Positions 30,342 through 40,544 of a stretch of DNA of 64,000 bases are shown here, one piece after another. The stretch lies in contig NZ_VWXX01000012.1 in assembly GCF_008632335.1 (NCBI RefSeq), positions 1 to 64,000 on the forward strand. The letters are read 5' to 3'. Origin of the DNA: Thiohalocapsa marina. Lineage in GTDB: Bacteria; Pseudomonadota; Gammaproteobacteria; Chromatiales; Chromatiaceae. A model generated the notes under the pieces. That model did no database searches. It was not told where the DNA came from and was given only the letters and a program-made list of their open reading frames with translations. The number at the start of each line of letters is the position of its first letter. Position 1 is the first letter of the stretch. The position numbers and the translations under genes are program-made.

Positions 30342-31025
30342 ATGCCCTCATTGCGACTGCAACAATTGCGACCCCGCCTGCTCGAACCCGTGAGCCTGAC
30401 CTTAGCTGCGGGCGCGCTCGGATTCGTGTCCGGGCCCTCGGGCGCCGGCAAGAGCCTGTTGTTGCGCGCCATCGCGGACCTGGATCCGAACGACGGCGAG
30501 GTGTTTCTCGGCGACCAGGCGCGCTCGTCCGTTGCTGCGCCGGACTGGCGCCGGCGCGTGGGCCTGCTGCCGGCGGAATCCGGCTGGTGGGCAGAGACGG
30601 TGGCGCCGCACTTTGCCCGGCGCTCTGCCGGCGCAGAGCGCACTCATGGCCCAGTCGACGAGGATGCGCGGCATCGGCAGCGGCCGCGGCAACAGGACCA
30701 GGAACTGGATGCGCTGCTGCGCCGGTTCGGTTTCGAGGCGGATGTGCTGGACTGGACCGTGCTGCGCCTTTCCACCGGCGAACGCCAGCGGCTGGCCCTG
30801 GCGCGCCTGTTGTGGCTGCACCCCCAGGCCCTGTTGCTGGACGAGGCCACAGCCAACCTGGACCCTGCCAATCGCAGCGCCGTCGAGGCGGTGGTGGAGG
30901 ACTACCGGCGACGCCGGGGTGCCGCGGTGCTCTGGGCCAGCCACGATCCGGAGCAGCGTGCCCGCCTGGGAGATGTCGCCTGGGTGATCCGGGAGCACCG
31001 GCTGGTGCCGGAGGAGGGCCCATGA
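30342..31025 (+). CDS. fetA: ABC transporter ATP-binding protein, FetA/YbbL-like, with altered Q-loop
   Basis: 227 residues, the FetA length. Walker A GPSGAGKS (about 31-38), signature LSTGERQRLALARLL, Walker B ALLLDEATANLDP and the H-loop His in ASHDPE are intact. Aligned by eye with FetA, the Q-loop reads PAES where Gln is expected, so the catalytic Gln is replaced by Ala next to Glu. The stretch between Q-loop and signature is unusually rich in Arg/Gln. The stop overlaps the start of the membrane subunit (ATGA). E. coli FetAB is reported to export iron and to protect against peroxide. Confidence 0.85.
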   Translation: MPSLRLQQLRPRLLEPVSLTLAAGALGFVSGPSGAGKSLLLRAIADLDPNDGEVFLGDQARSSVAAPDWRRRVGLLPAESGWWAETVAPHFARRSAGAERTHGPVDEDARHRQRPRQQDQELDALLRRFGFEADVLDWTVLRLSTGERQRLALARLLWLHPQALLLDEATANLDPANRSAVEAVVEDYRRRRGAAVLWASHDPEQRARLGDVAWVIREHRLVPEEGP

Positions 31026-31831
31026 GCCTGATCCCCCTCGGCCCCTTCGACCTGACCCTGGCGGCGGGGCTGGTGCTGCTGTTGGCAGGGCTGTCCTGGC
31101 GGCTACATTTGGGCGTGGAGCGGCGCATCCTCGTCGCCGCGGCCCGCAGCACGGTGCAGCTGATTCTGCTCGGGCTGGTGCTGAAGGTGCTGTTCGAGAC
31201 CACTGATCCCTGGCTGATCGCCCTGCTGGCGCTGGTGATGCTGTCGGTGGCGGGCTGGGAGGTCATGGCCCGGCAGACGCGTCGCTTTCGCGGGCCTTGG
31301 GGCTACGGCATCGGCGCGTCCTCGATGTTCCTGTCATCCTTCAGCATCACGGTGCTGGCGCTGACGGTGATCATCGGCGTCGAGCCCTGGTATCAGCCCC
31401 AGTACCTGATCCCGCTGCTGGGCATGCTGCTTGGCAACACCATGAGCGGCATCGCCATCGCCCTGGACGGCCTGACCCGCCAGGCCGCCGAGGGTCGCGG
31501 CCGCATCGAGGCACGGCTGCTGCTCGGTGCCAGCTGGAGCGAGGCCATCGCCGACATCCGCCGCGATGCGCTGCGTTCCGGCCTGATCCCCATCGTCAAT
31601 GCCATGGCTAGCGCCGGCATCGTCAGCCTGCCGGGCATGATGACCGGCCAGATCCTGGCCGGCAGCCCGCCCATGGAGGCGGCCAAGTACCAGTTGTTGA
31701 TCATGTTCCTCATCGCCGCCGGCACCGGCCTCGGCAGCGTGGCCGCCATCTGGGCGGGCTCGCGGCGGCTGTTCGACGACCGCCATCGGCTGCGGCTGGA
31801 CCGGCTGGCGTCCGGGCGTGGGGCAGCGTGA
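31022..31831 (+). CDS. fetB: ABC transporter permease, FetB/YbbM family
   Basis: 269 residues with about seven hydrophobic helices. Family marks are ARSTVQLILLGLVLK near residue 43, PLLGMLLGNTMSGIAIALDGL in the middle, and the cytoplasmic coupling stretch LLLGASWSEAIADIRRDALRSGLIPIVNAMASAGIVSLPGMMTGQIL. It overlaps the ATPase gene by 4 bp and forms the transporter with it. The proposed substrate is iron by homology. A short CGCGGC-TTT-GCCGCG hairpin (31855-31869) follows the stop. Confidence 0.9.
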   Translation: MSLIPLGPFDLTLAAGLVLLLAGLSWRLHLGVERRILVAAARSTVQLILLGLVLKVLFETTDPWLIALLALVMLSVAGWEVMARQTRRFRGPWGYGIGASSMFLSSFSITVLALTVIIGVEPWYQPQYLIPLLGMLLGNTMSGIAIALDGLTRQAAEGRGRIEARLLLGASWSEAIADIRRDALRSGLIPIVNAMASAGIVSLPGMMTGQILAGSPPMEAAKYQLLIMFLIAAGTGLGSVAAIWAGSRRLFDDRHRLRLDRLASGRGAA

Positions 31832-31877
31832 CCTGATCCCAGCAATTTCAAGTTCGCGGCTTTGCCGCGGATTGATT

Positions 31878-31967
31878 AACCACAGAGTCGCAGAGAACGC
31901 AAAGCGCACGCAGAGAAGCCTTATGAAAACGCTGGTTGGCCTCTGCGTTCTCCGCGCCTCTGCGGTT
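31878..31967. repeat. Inverted-repeat element between fetB and nadE
   Basis: Left arm 31878-31905 (begins AACCACAGAGTCGCAGAGAA) is the imperfect complement of the right arm 31940-31967, about 23 of 28 positions, around a 34-bp centre. The sequence type (CAGAG..GCAGAGAACGC) recurs widely in intergenic regions of environmental proteobacteria, from general knowledge. No coding content. Confidence 0.75.
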
Positions 31968-32065
31968 TGAATTTGGAATTGCTGGACCTGATCCATGCCA
32001 TCGTTGTGCCGGGCATGCGTATACTTTGCCAGGCCGGTGCAACCTGAACCAGGGCAGACTCATCC

Positions 32066-34144
<2,079 letters not shown>

Positions 34145-34188
34145 GGCCGGTGGTCTCGGCGGTCGCTTGTCTGCCAAGGGGATGGCGA

Positions 34189-34950
34189 TCAATCCCGGTC
34201 GGACCGATGGCGGTAGTCCAGTCGCTTGACCAGATAGAAGCCGCCGATCAGCGTGGCCAGCAGCGCGGCCATCCCCAGCATGTAAAGCGCCGGGTCGCCC
34301 TTGCTCTCCAGATCCAGCACCACGACCTTGCGCGTCAGCGCGGTGATGGCGATCAGCAGCATCATCTCCACATGCACCGACTTGTCCATCATGTACATGT
34401 AGATGCTGGCCATCAATTCGATCGCGATGAGCACGATCAGGAACATGCCGAACACCTCGAACAGCTCGTTGAGCCCGAGCAGGAAGCCGGTCGTGGAGAC
34501 CAGATCCTTGTACAGGACGAAGCAGAGCTCGACCACGGCGATCACGGCAACCACGGAGATCAGCACCAGCAGCACGAAGGCCAGACTGCGCTCGAACAGA
34601 TGGAATGCCTTGTCCGTGTGCGAGTGGACCTGACCGGGCGGCTTGCCCCAGCCGAAAGGGTCCAGTTCCGGGACAGCCGCCGCGGCGCCGGCCCCCGACG
34701 GCTGTAATGCCGCGGTGCTCGCAGGCACGATGCGGGTCATCGCACCGGCATCGGCAAAGGCGGCATGCAACTGCGCCGCGACGGCGCCGTCTACGTTGCG
34801 TTTTAAAGTGACCGGTAGCCCGCTGAAGAGACGTTCCGCGGCGTCGTCGCTCAGTTTGAACAGCGTCTGTAGACGGATCCGCGCGGTCGCTTGATCGGCG
34901 CCCGGCATCAGGTCGCCGGCAAACTCGACATTGAATCGTACATCGGGCAT
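34189..34950 (-). CDS. Membrane protein: N-terminal soluble domain fused to PsiE-like domain
   Basis: 253 residues. Residues 1-80 form a small alpha/beta domain (VRFNVEFAGDLMPGAD..., LFKLSDDAAERLFSGLPVTLKRNVD, HAAFADAGAMTRIV) that I recognise as a recurrent N-terminal module in gammaproteobacterial membrane proteins, without a settled name. After an Ala/Pro linker, residues 125-245 have four hydrophobic helices like the phosphate-starvation protein PsiE, with conserved ELCFVLYKDL and LFEVFGMFLIVLIAIELM. Start: ATG at 34950 rather than 34977, on family similarity. Divergent from the CarS-like gene, 34 bp apart. Function unknown. Confidence 0.8.
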   Translation of the reverse strand: MPDVRFNVEFAGDLMPGADQATARIRLQTLFKLSDDAAERLFSGLPVTLKRNVDGAVAAQLHAAFADAGAMTRIVPASTAALQPSGAGAAAAVPELDPFGWGKPPGQVHSHTDKAFHLFERSLAFVLLVLISVVAVIAVVELCFVLYKDLVSTTGFLLGLNELFEVFGMFLIVLIAIELMASIYMYMMDKSVHVEMMLLIAITALTRKVVVLDLESKGDPALYMLGMAALLATLIGGFYLVKRLDYRHRSDRD

Positions 34951-34984
34951 GGATGGGCGGTTTCCTTGTTGTAACATCGGACGG

Positions 34985-35488
34985 ATGCCTGCGCTGAATT
35001 ATCCCGCAATCGTCGTGCTGCTGACCTTGATCGTCGCCGCCAATGGCATGCCTTGGCTGCTCGCGCGCGGATGTATTCGACGCCGGTTTGCAGCATTGGG
35101 CGCGTGGCCGATCGACGGCGGGCGTCTGCTGTCCGATGGCCAGCCGCTGCTGGGGCGGACCAAGACCTGGCGAGGGCTTGCGGGGGCCCTGCTCGTCACC
35201 CCGCTGGTGGCGATGCTGCTGGGTTGCGACTGGTGGCTGGGGTTGGCCGTCGCCGCTGCGGCCATGGCGGGAGACCTGCTCGCGAGCTTCGTGAAACGGC
35301 GGCTGGGTTTGGCGTCGAGCACGGACGCACCGGGCCTGGACCAGGTGCCGGAGGCCCTGTTGCCGGCGCTGGCGGCCAAGGCGGCGCTCGGGCTCGGCTG
35401 GTTCGATCTGGCTGTGATCGTGGTCGCGTTTTTGCTCGGCCACCTGTGGACCATGCGGCACATTGGCGGTGCGGGTCGCTCAGGCTGA
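34985..35488 (+). CDS. CDP-archaeol synthase (CarS)-like membrane protein
   Basis: 167 residues with about four hydrophobic helices. The segment DGQPLLGRTKTWRGLAGALL (near 52-71) is the signature of the CarS/DUF46 branch of CTP:lipid cytidylyltransferases, and AGDLLASFVKRRLG plus the GLDQVPEALLPAL stretch match the family's second and third blocks. In archaea CarS makes CDP-archaeol. In bacteria the lipid substrate is unknown. The ATG at 34985 is preferred to the outer one at 34931, which would overlap the divergent gene. Its 3' end overlaps the convergent phosphoesterase gene by 9 bp. Confidence 0.82.
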   Translation: MPALNYPAIVVLLTLIVAANGMPWLLARGCIRRRFAALGAWPIDGGRLLSDGQPLLGRTKTWRGLAGALLVTPLVAMLLGCDWWLGLAVAAAAMAGDLLASFVKRRLGLASSTDAPGLDQVPEALLPALAAKAALGLGWFDLAVIVVAFLLGHLWTMRHIGGAGRSG

Positions 35489-36448
35489 CGAATCGAGCGT
35501 GTGCAGGGTGACCTCCGGCGGGCAGTTCAGTCGCGCCGGCACCACCGACGAGCCAGCCCCCACCGACGTATAGCCCACCAGGTCGCCATGGCGCCAGGCC
35601 CCGGCCGCGAGCCGACGCGGGCAGCGGGCGTCCCAGGTCATGGCGATGCCGCCGGGCAGGCAGATCTGGCCGCCGTGGGTGTGACCGCAGAGCATCGCCC
35701 CAAAGCCGGCGTAGGCCGCATGGCGATAGATCTCCGGGGTGTGGGAAAGCAGCAGCGCGGCGGCGCCATCCGGGATCAGGGCCGTGACCCGGTCGATGTT
35801 GTGCACCTGGTAGTAGTGGGCGTCGTCTATGCCCGCCAGATACAGTGACTGGCCGTCGCGGTGGATGACCGCCACCTCGTTCAGCAGCACCTGGATGCCC
35901 ATGGCCTCGAGCCCGGGCACCAGGCGGATGCTGTCATGATTGCCCAGCACGGCGTAGACCGGCCCCTTGAGCTGGGTACGGACGCTGGCCATGCCGGCCA
36001 GGGCCTCGTCGAAGGGGCCGAAGGTCCTGGCCCGGTAGTCGCCGGTCAGCACGCAGAGGTCGTAGTCGAGCCCTTGCACCCGCTCGGCGATGGCCGCCGT
36101 GATGCGTCGGTCCAGATCCGTATGCAGGTCGCTCAGGTGCAGGATGCGCAGACCGGCCAGGGCCGTGGGCAGCCCGCGCAGCTCGAGCCGGTTCTGTCGC
36201 AGGCGGATGTTGCGCGTGTTGCGCTGTGCCCGACCGTACAGACCCACCAGCCGGAGGCTGTGCCGGATGACGCCATGCACCGAGTACCAGTTCTCCGGAT
36301 AGAAAAAATGCGCGCCGGGGCGACCGAAGGTAAAAACCTCGTGCTCCTGTTCCAGCCCCAGCCGGCGGCGCAGATGGGCGCGCCCGATGCGCTGTTCGAG
36401 CGCGCTCAGGTCGGGCTTGCTCCCATCCTTGCTCCCGTCAGTGGGCAT
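35480..36448 (-). CDS. Calcineurin-like metallophosphoesterase
   Basis: 322 residues. All metal-binding blocks are present: LHLSDLHTD (near 125), VLTGDYRA, VLGNHDS, LLSHTPE and CGHTHGGQICLPGG. This pattern is that of class III phosphoesterases related to YaeI/YkuE, membrane-associated proteins, some of which act on lipid A precursors. No signal peptide or clear membrane helix is seen at the N-terminus. The first 25 residues of the longer frame overlap the upstream gene and are left out; the ATG at 36448 follows the carbonic anhydrase stop by 10 bp, so the two genes are one transcription unit. Confidence 0.9.
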   Translation of the reverse strand: MPTDGSKDGSKPDLSALEQRIGRAHLRRRLGLEQEHEVFTFGRPGAHFFYPENWYSVHGVIRHSLRLVGLYGRAQRNTRNIRLRQNRLELRGLPTALAGLRILHLSDLHTDLDRRITAAIAERVQGLDYDLCVLTGDYRARTFGPFDEALAGMASVRTQLKGPVYAVLGNHDSIRLVPGLEAMGIQVLLNEVAVIHRDGQSLYLAGIDDAHYYQVHNIDRVTALIPDGAAALLLSHTPEIYRHAAYAGFGAMLCGHTHGGQICLPGGIAMTWDARCPRRLAAGAWRHGDLVGYTSVGAGSSVVPARLNCPPEVTLHTLDSSA

Positions 36449-36458
36449 GGCCCGTCCG

Positions 36459-37229
36459 CTACTGCAGCACGACGCGGGCGTGGGTGGCCTGGATGGGACG
36501 GTTGTTCGGGTGCCCCATGACATCCGCGAACTGCTGGATCTGCGCCGGCGACGCCGTCACCGGTTGCTTCATCACCAGCCAGACCACGCCTTCGGAGCAG
36601 GGCGGGGTGGTCAGCGAGCCATTGAAGCGATAGTAGGCGTGGTCTGCGGGCAGCAAGGCGGCGGCCGAGGCGCGGGTCAGCAGCTCATGGTGCGTGCCCG
36701 GCTCGGTCGGCATGTCCTGCCAGGCCCGTGCCAGGGCCTGGTTGTGCTTGCCTGCCTCGAACATCACCGCGATCACCGCCAGGTTGCCGTCGGCATCGGC
36801 GTGCACCAGGTGGGCCTCCAGCGGGAATTCGTGCCCGTCGATGTGGTTTTCGCTGGGGGTGTGGAAGTGGAATTGCTTCAGTTCGAAGGCGTGGCCGTCC
36901 AGCACGATGTCGCTGCCGGGCTCGTAATCGATCTGGATGGTGTGGCCGTTGTTGATCTCGTCGTGGCCGCCGACGGCGTAGTGGATCTCGATCGGCGCCA
37001 GCTCGGCATTGACGGTATCGCGAATGTCGATCGGCGACTGGTTCACGCCGGTACCGCAGGCCACGAAGGCGGGGTCGAGTTCGCCCCAGTGTTCCGGTCC
37101 CTCGGCCCCGTGGTATCCCCAGTGGGTGCCGCTGCCGGCGACCGCTGCCGTGGCGACGAAGGCCGCGCCGAGCAGAGAAACTGCGCCAGCACGGCAGGCG
37201 AGCTGATGTACAAGGTTTGCGTGCGTCAT
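36459..37229 (-). CDS. Alpha-type carbonic anhydrase, exported
   Basis: 256 residues. The N-terminal 32 residues are a signal peptide (hydrophobic core AVSLLGAAFVATAAVAG), so it acts in the periplasm. The family fold marks follow: HWGYHGAEGPEHWGEL, NQSPIDI, the zinc ligands in QFHFHTPSENH (two His) and EAHLVH (third His), and the C-terminal YYRFNGSLTTPPCSEGVVWLV. It hydrates CO2, which suits an autotroph. It shares a unit with the phosphoesterase gene. Two Cys (in VACGTG and PPCSE) are at positions that form a disulfide in this family. Confidence 0.96.
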   Translation of the reverse strand: MTHANLVHQLACRAGAVSLLGAAFVATAAVAGSGTHWGYHGAEGPEHWGELDPAFVACGTGVNQSPIDIRDTVNAELAPIEIHYAVGGHDEINNGHTIQIDYEPGSDIVLDGHAFELKQFHFHTPSENHIDGHEFPLEAHLVHADADGNLAVIAVMFEAGKHNQALARAWQDMPTEPGTHHELLTRASAAALLPADHAYYRFNGSLTTPPCSEGVVWLVMKQPVTASPAQIQQFADVMGHPNNRPIQATHARVVLQ

Positions 37230-37400
37230 GTGTTGTGTGTCCTCGTGTGGTGTCGCGCCTGCGGGGTCCGGCCCGGTTTCACCCGGATCGGGTCATCGGC
37301 ACGCCGGTAACATAGCCGAGCCCGTCGTGCGGCCGCAATGCATCAGACGGACATGTTGTTAAAGCCCCTCGGTTTACGGACAGATGCTGAGCGGGTCGGA

Positions 37401-38693
37401 TCAGCCGAACCGCTCCAGCGCGGCCCGCAGCGCCGGTTGGTTGCGCGCGTGCTCGGCGACCGACAGGCCGCGGGCGATGGCGTCCCAGGCCTGGCGAAGG
37501 CTGGCGGCGCCGTCCCGCGGTCCGCCGGGATGGCCGAAGACCCCGCGGCCGGGCACGAAGCCGAAGTCTGCGTGGCCGATGTGCCGATGGACCGCCTCCA
37601 GCGTCGCGGCGGAATCGCTGCCGCCGGGCACTGGCAGCGCGGGCCTGATCGGCCCCATGGGCGCAGTGCAGGCGGCGACGTTCTCCAGCACCTCGGCTTC
37701 CGAGGTCATCATGCGGCTGCCGAAGCCCGGCATGATGATGACGTCGCAGCCGGCCAGGCGCTGCAGTTTCGTCAGCACGCGCGTATGCACGCCGAAGTTC
37801 GGTAGCCGGCTCATGGCGGCGATGAACGGGAAATGCGCCACCAGCGGTACCCGAGCATGCCGGCGCAGCATGCGCACGGCGCTCAGACCCACCGGCAATG
37901 CGTTGAGCATGACCGCATTGGCGCCGTTGGCCACGGCCAGATCGTGCAGCTCCGCCAGCCGGTCCACCTCGTCGGTGATATTGGCCAGGTAGACCTTGGT
38001 CTCCCCGGTGGCCTGCTCCGCGCGCTGGCGTGCCGCACCGAGCAGGGCGGAGCGATCCGCCAGCGGCGACCAGTCCGGGTCAGCCAGCATCTCGTCGTCC
38101 TTAGCGATGTCCAGGCCGCCGAGCCAGGCCTGTTCGGCCAGCTCGGCGAAGGGACCGGGCGGCAGGCCGATGTTGGGCTTGATGACGCCGAAGAAGAAGG
38201 GTCGCGCATGGACGTTCCACAGCTGGCGCAGGCCGTCGATGCCGAATTGCGGTCCCTGGAACTGGGCCAGGAATGCGCTCGGAAACTGGATATCCAGCAG
38301 CTTCACGATGGGGATGCCCGGGGCGAAGAACGCGCCCTCGCCGAGCACGGCGCTGAGCATGTTGGCCAGCCGCGGGCCGAAATTGGCATGCGGATGCGCA
38401 ATGCGCACGCGGCAGGCGCTCACTGGGCCAGCCACCGGCGGATCCAGCGGGTAGCTGGTTGTGGCGCGCCGGCCCTCGACCACCAGGTCGATCACCTTGG
38501 CGGCGAATCGCGGCCGGTAGTCCTCGGCGACACCGACCCGGCTCCACTGGGCCGTGGACTGCTCGCTGCACAGGTGGGCCGCGGCGCTGCGCGGGTCGCC
38601 GCTGCATTCGAAGTAGAGATCGAGGAGCAGGTACTCCTCGGGGTCGATCTGCGACGGATCGGCGTAGAAGCCGTCGATGTCGGCCTGCTGCAT
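37401..38693 (-). CDS. RuBisCO-like protein (form IV), probably IV-Photo type
   Basis: 430 residues. The RuBisCO large-chain fold is recognisable: [15 protein letters not shown] in the place of KPKLGL, and [14 protein letters not shown] with the carbamylated Lys and metal-binding Asp/Glu kept. Active-site residues are lost elsewhere: the second Lys of KPK is Asn, the loop-6 Lys region reads PGFGSRMM, and the HRAMH-type block is replaced. It therefore should not fix CO2. Similar proteins in green and purple sulfur bacteria are linked to sulfur metabolism and stress; a Chlorobium mutant is known to have impaired sulfur oxidation. It is transcribed with yjbQ upstream, 82 bp apart, toward the carbonic anhydrase gene. 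Confidence 0.92.
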   Translation of the reverse strand: MQQADIDGFYADPSQIDPEEYLLLDLYFECSGDPRSAAAHLCSEQSTAQWSRVGVAEDYRPRFAAKVIDLVVEGRRATTSYPLDPPVAGPVSACRVRIAHPHANFGPRLANMLSAVLGEGAFFAPGIPIVKLLDIQFPSAFLAQFQGPQFGIDGLRQLWNVHARPFFFGVIKPNIGLPPGPFAELAEQAWLGGLDIAKDDEMLADPDWSPLADRSALLGAARQRAEQATGETKVYLANITDEVDRLAELHDLAVANGANAVMLNALPVGLSAVRMLRRHARVPLVAHFPFIAAMSRLPNFGVHTRVLTKLQRLAGCDVIIMPGFGSRMMTSEAEVLENVAACTAPMGPIRPALPVPGGSDSAATLEAVHRHIGHADFGFVPGRGVFGHPGGPRDGAASLRQAWDAIARGLSVAEHARNQPALRAALERFG

Positions 38694-38775
38694 GAACGGG
38701 GTCTCCTGCTTGGCGGGTGCTCAGCGGGCCGTGTCCTGTGCCCTGGTCTGTCCAGGGGGGCCGCTGATGAACTTG

Positions 38776-39234
38776 TCAAGTTCCTAAAAATTGCAGCGTC
38801 ACGCTGCGCTGGGGGCGGGGGCCGTCCAGCTCGATGAAGAAGATGGATTGCCACTCGCCCAGCATCAGCTGGCCGTCACTGACCGGAATGCTCTCCGAGG
38901 CGTTCATGAACAGCCCGAGCAGGTGGGAGTGGGCATTGTCGCGGTCGTCCACCGGTGCAAGGTTGTGCAGATAATCACCGTCGCGGGGTACCAGGCGCTT
39001 CAGAAAGGTCACCATGTCGCGCTGGAGCTGGCTTTCGCGCTCGTTGAGATTCAGCCGTGCGGTGGTATGCCGCGAGATCAGCGTGACCATGCCGTCGCGC
39101 AGGCCGCTGGCGGCGCAGCGCTCGCGGACCTGGTCGGTGATGTCCAGGATCTGTATCGGGGCGGTGGTCTCGAGCTGGATGCGGTCGTGGATGCAGTGCA
39201 TAGGGTCCGGGCGGGGGTGTCGGTGGTCGGGCAT
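38776..39234 (-). CDS. yjbQ: YjbQ/UPF0047 family protein
   Basis: 152 residues (141 if the ATG at 39201 is used; neither start has a clear ribosome site). Family blocks: GMVTLISRHTTARLNLNE (His and Thr-Thr conserved), HLLGLFMNASESIPVSDGQLMLGEWQSIFFIELDGPR. Proteins of this family, a trimeric barrel, have been proposed to act in a secondary thiamine phosphate synthase role, but the physiological function is unsettled. It lies 82 bp upstream of the RuBisCO-like gene on the same strand. Confidence 0.88.
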   Translation of the reverse strand: MPDHRHPRPDPMHCIHDRIQLETTAPIQILDITDQVRERCAASGLRDGMVTLISRHTTARLNLNERESQLQRDMVTFLKRLVPRDGDYLHNLAPVDDRDNAHSHLLGLFMNASESIPVSDGQLMLGEWQSIFFIELDGPRPQRSVTLQFLGT

Positions 39235-39339
39235 CAGGGGTTCGGAAAGGCTGCTGACTATTCTGCCCGTTTCGCCGTCGGCTTTCGACTACGTGACTGT
39301 CGGCAGCGCGACTTCGGCTCCCTTGTCGCGGCTGGTTAA

Positions 39340-39400
39340 AGCAAGGAACCACCGGATTTCGGCCACAGCCTGAGTGGGCTGGGTGTCGGCCAACGGGGGA
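39340..39400. repeat. Truncated second copy of the palindromic element
   Basis: The 60 bp match 6292-6351 at 52 of 60 positions. The similarity stops after CGGGGG, so the right arm of the palindrome is absent. It ends 18 bp before the FNR-type box. Confidence 0.85.
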
Positions 39401-39418
39401 CGCCGATGCGGTGATTGC

Positions 39419-39432
39419 TTGATGACGATCAA
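39419..39432 (+). promoter_or_regulatory. FNR/ANR-type operator upstream of yhcC-ubiUV
   Basis: TTGAT-GACG-ATCAA is a perfect match to the FNR consensus (TTGAT-N4-ATCAA). Its centre is 66 bp before the yhcC start. It implies induction without oxygen, consistent with oxygen-independent ubiquinone synthesis by UbiUV; E. coli ubiUV is known to be FNR-dependent. Confidence 0.8.
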
Positions 39433-39491
39433 TGCCCCCTGGCTTCGATTATGGGAGGGTGTTTGGTCGTTTAAGCCATTCCGTCTCTACC

Positions 39492-40448
39492 ATGGCCCTG
39501 TCCGACCTGGTAAACACCTTCGGCACCGATCTGCTGCGCCGTCATGGCGCGCGGGTGCACAAGCTCGCCATCCACGCCGGCTTCACCTGTCCGAACCGCG
39601 ACGGCAGCAAGGGCCGCGGCGGTTGCAGCTTTTGCAACAACGTGTCCTTCAGTCCGAATGCACGCCGGGAGCCCTCCGTGGCGGAGCAGATCGCCGCCGG
39701 TCGGCGGGTGGTGCGCAAGCGTACCGGGGCACGGCGGTATCTGGCCTACTTTCAGGCCTATACCAACACCTACGACGACGTCGAACGCCTGGGTGCCCTG
39801 TACCGCGAGGCGCTGGCGGAGCCGGATGTCATCGGTCTGTCCGTGGGCACCCGGCCGGACTGCGTGCCGGATGCCGTGCTTGATCTGCTTTCGACGCTGC
39901 GGGCCGAGGGCAACGAGATCTGGCTCGAACTGGGCCTGCAGTCGGCGTCCGACAGGACGCTGGATCGGGTCAACCGCGGCCACGGCTTCGCCGACTACCG
40001 CCGGGCGGTGCGTGCGGCCCGGCTGCACGGGCTGCCGGTGTGCACACACCTGATCGTCGGCCTGCCCGGCGAAGGGCGCGAGGCGGCCATCCATAGCCTG
40101 GAGCGGGTGCTTGAACTCGGTACCGACGGCTTGAAACTGCACCCGTTGCATGTGGTGCGGCACACGCTGCTGGCGCGCGACTGGCGGCTCGGCCACTACC
40201 GGCCCCTGTCCATGGACGACTACATCGGCATCGCTGCAGACCTGATCGAACGCACGCCGCCGGAGGTGCTCTACCACCGGGTCACCGGCACCGCCAGCCG
40301 CGACATCCTGCTGGCCCCGGACTGGTGCAGCAAGAAATGGGCCGTGCTCAACGGCATCGAGAACACGCTGAGGCGTCGCGGCACCCGCCAAGGGGCCCTG
40401 TCCGGGTCGCAGCGGGGTCACGGCCTTCCCGCCAGCACGGCGGCCTGA
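39492..40448 (+). CDS. yhcC: TIGR01212-family radical SAM protein (YhcC)
   Basis: 318 residues. The iron-sulfur motif is in FTCPNRDGSKGRGGCSFCNN (near 32-50), the expanded cysteine spacing of the YhcC group. Then YFQAYTNTYDDVE, VGTRPDC, ELGLQSASDRTLDRVNRGH and HLIVGLPGEGREA, all family blocks of the barrel and SAM site. The C-terminus is basic. The reaction is not established. ATG at 39492 is favoured over an outer frame that overlaps the regulatory region. It is 97 bp upstream of ubiU, under the same FNR-type box. Confidence 0.93.
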   Translation: MALSDLVNTFGTDLLRRHGARVHKLAIHAGFTCPNRDGSKGRGGCSFCNNVSFSPNARREPSVAEQIAAGRRVVRKRTGARRYLAYFQAYTNTYDDVERLGALYREALAEPDVIGLSVGTRPDCVPDAVLDLLSTLRAEGNEIWLELGLQSASDRTLDRVNRGHGFADYRRAVRAARLHGLPVCTHLIVGLPGEGREAAIHSLERVLELGTDGLKLHPLHVVRHTLLARDWRLGHYRPLSMDDYIGIAADLIERTPPEVLYHRVTGTASRDILLAPDWCSKKWAVLNGIENTLRRRGTRQGALSGSQRGHGLPASTAA

Positions 40449-40544
40449 GCGCCGTCCGGCCGATTCATCCACTCCTGGCGTCCGCTCTCCAGGCCTGGAG
40501 ACGAAGCCGGGGGCAAACCCAGAAACAAACCCCGAGGAATCCCG

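Noticed and set aside
37401-38693. A true RuBisCO large subunit
   Set aside because: The loop-6 Lys and second KPK Lys are missing and there is no small subunit or CO2-fixation gene nearby.
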